Of a DNA stretch of 13,740 bases, positions 13,740-13,740 are shown piece after piece. Both the position numbers and the translations under genes were made by a program. This DNA comes from JANRIZ01 sp033764445. GTDB taxonomy: Bacteria > Verrucomicrobiota > Verrucomicrobiia > JAWXBN01. The stretch covers positions 1-13,740 of the forward strand of contig JANRIZ010000022.1 in NCBI GenBank assembly GCA_033764445.1. Reading direction: 5' to 3'. The notes under the pieces are model-generated. The model saw nothing but the letters and a program-made list of their open reading frames with translations. It was not told the origin of the DNA and did no database searches. The stretch's first letter is position 1; the number at the start of each line of letters is the position of its first letter.

Positions 13740-13740
13740 G

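Noticed and set aside
1..13740. CRISPR array, tRNA, rRNA, insertion sequence or attachment site
   Set aside because: No regularly spaced repeats, cloverleaf, rRNA-like stretch, transposase or flanking direct repeats were seen on either strand.

Overview
The window looks like a moderately GC-rich Gram-negative bacterial chromosome, most likely a verrucomicrobium of the Opitutae type. The main reasons are the wording of sigma-factor region 2 (the SWWIKQSIKRALANQSKTIRLP stretch, positions 9760-9828) and the housekeeping block sigma factor - apt - DUF4013 membrane protein - phosphohexomutase. This taxonomic call is from memory of protein families, not from a search.

Left edge (2-157, + strand): the last 51 codons of an AraC-type regulator.

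Positions 190-9083 (- strand): one very tight eight-gene run. In transcription order it encodes: a MoxR-like AAA+ ATPase (9083-7500); a 338-residue protein of unknown family (7495-6479); a two-domain protein with an HEIGHH zinc-peptidase-like motif and a vWA domain with intact MIDAS (6482-4725); a radical SAM enzyme with an extra C-terminal Cys cluster (4728-3739); a 192-residue orphan with a charged helical tail (3749-3171); an adenylate-forming enzyme of the PaaK/CapK type (3186-1828); the nicotinamide riboside transporter PnuC (1823-1149); and NadR, a fused NMN adenylyltransferase/ribosylnicotinamide kinase (1152-190). Every junction is either an overlap (4, 4, 11, 16 or 4 bp) or a 4-bp gap, so the genes are almost certainly one transcript with translational coupling. 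The first six genes look like an uncharacterised system: a MoxR/vWA remodelling machine with its own metallopeptidase-like domain, coupled to two chemistry enzymes (radical SAM, acyl-adenylate/CoA ligase) and two orphans. The last two supply and rebuild NAD from nicotinamide riboside. Whether NAD supply is functionally part of the system or only shares the transcript cannot be decided from one genome.

Positions 9084-9312: a 229-bp divergent intergenic region holding three inverted repeats. One of them lies over the ribosome binding site of the sigma gene.

Positions 9313-13739 (+ strand): housekeeping genes in one direction. These are an RpoD/SigA-type sigma-70 factor with an unusual lysine/arginine-rich insert, adenine phosphoribosyltransferase (apt), a DUF4013-like membrane protein, and a phosphoglucomutase/phosphomannomutase-family enzyme that ends at the window edge. 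No tRNA, rRNA, CRISPR array, insertion sequence or transposase is visible. The only gap near 300 bp is the divergent region.
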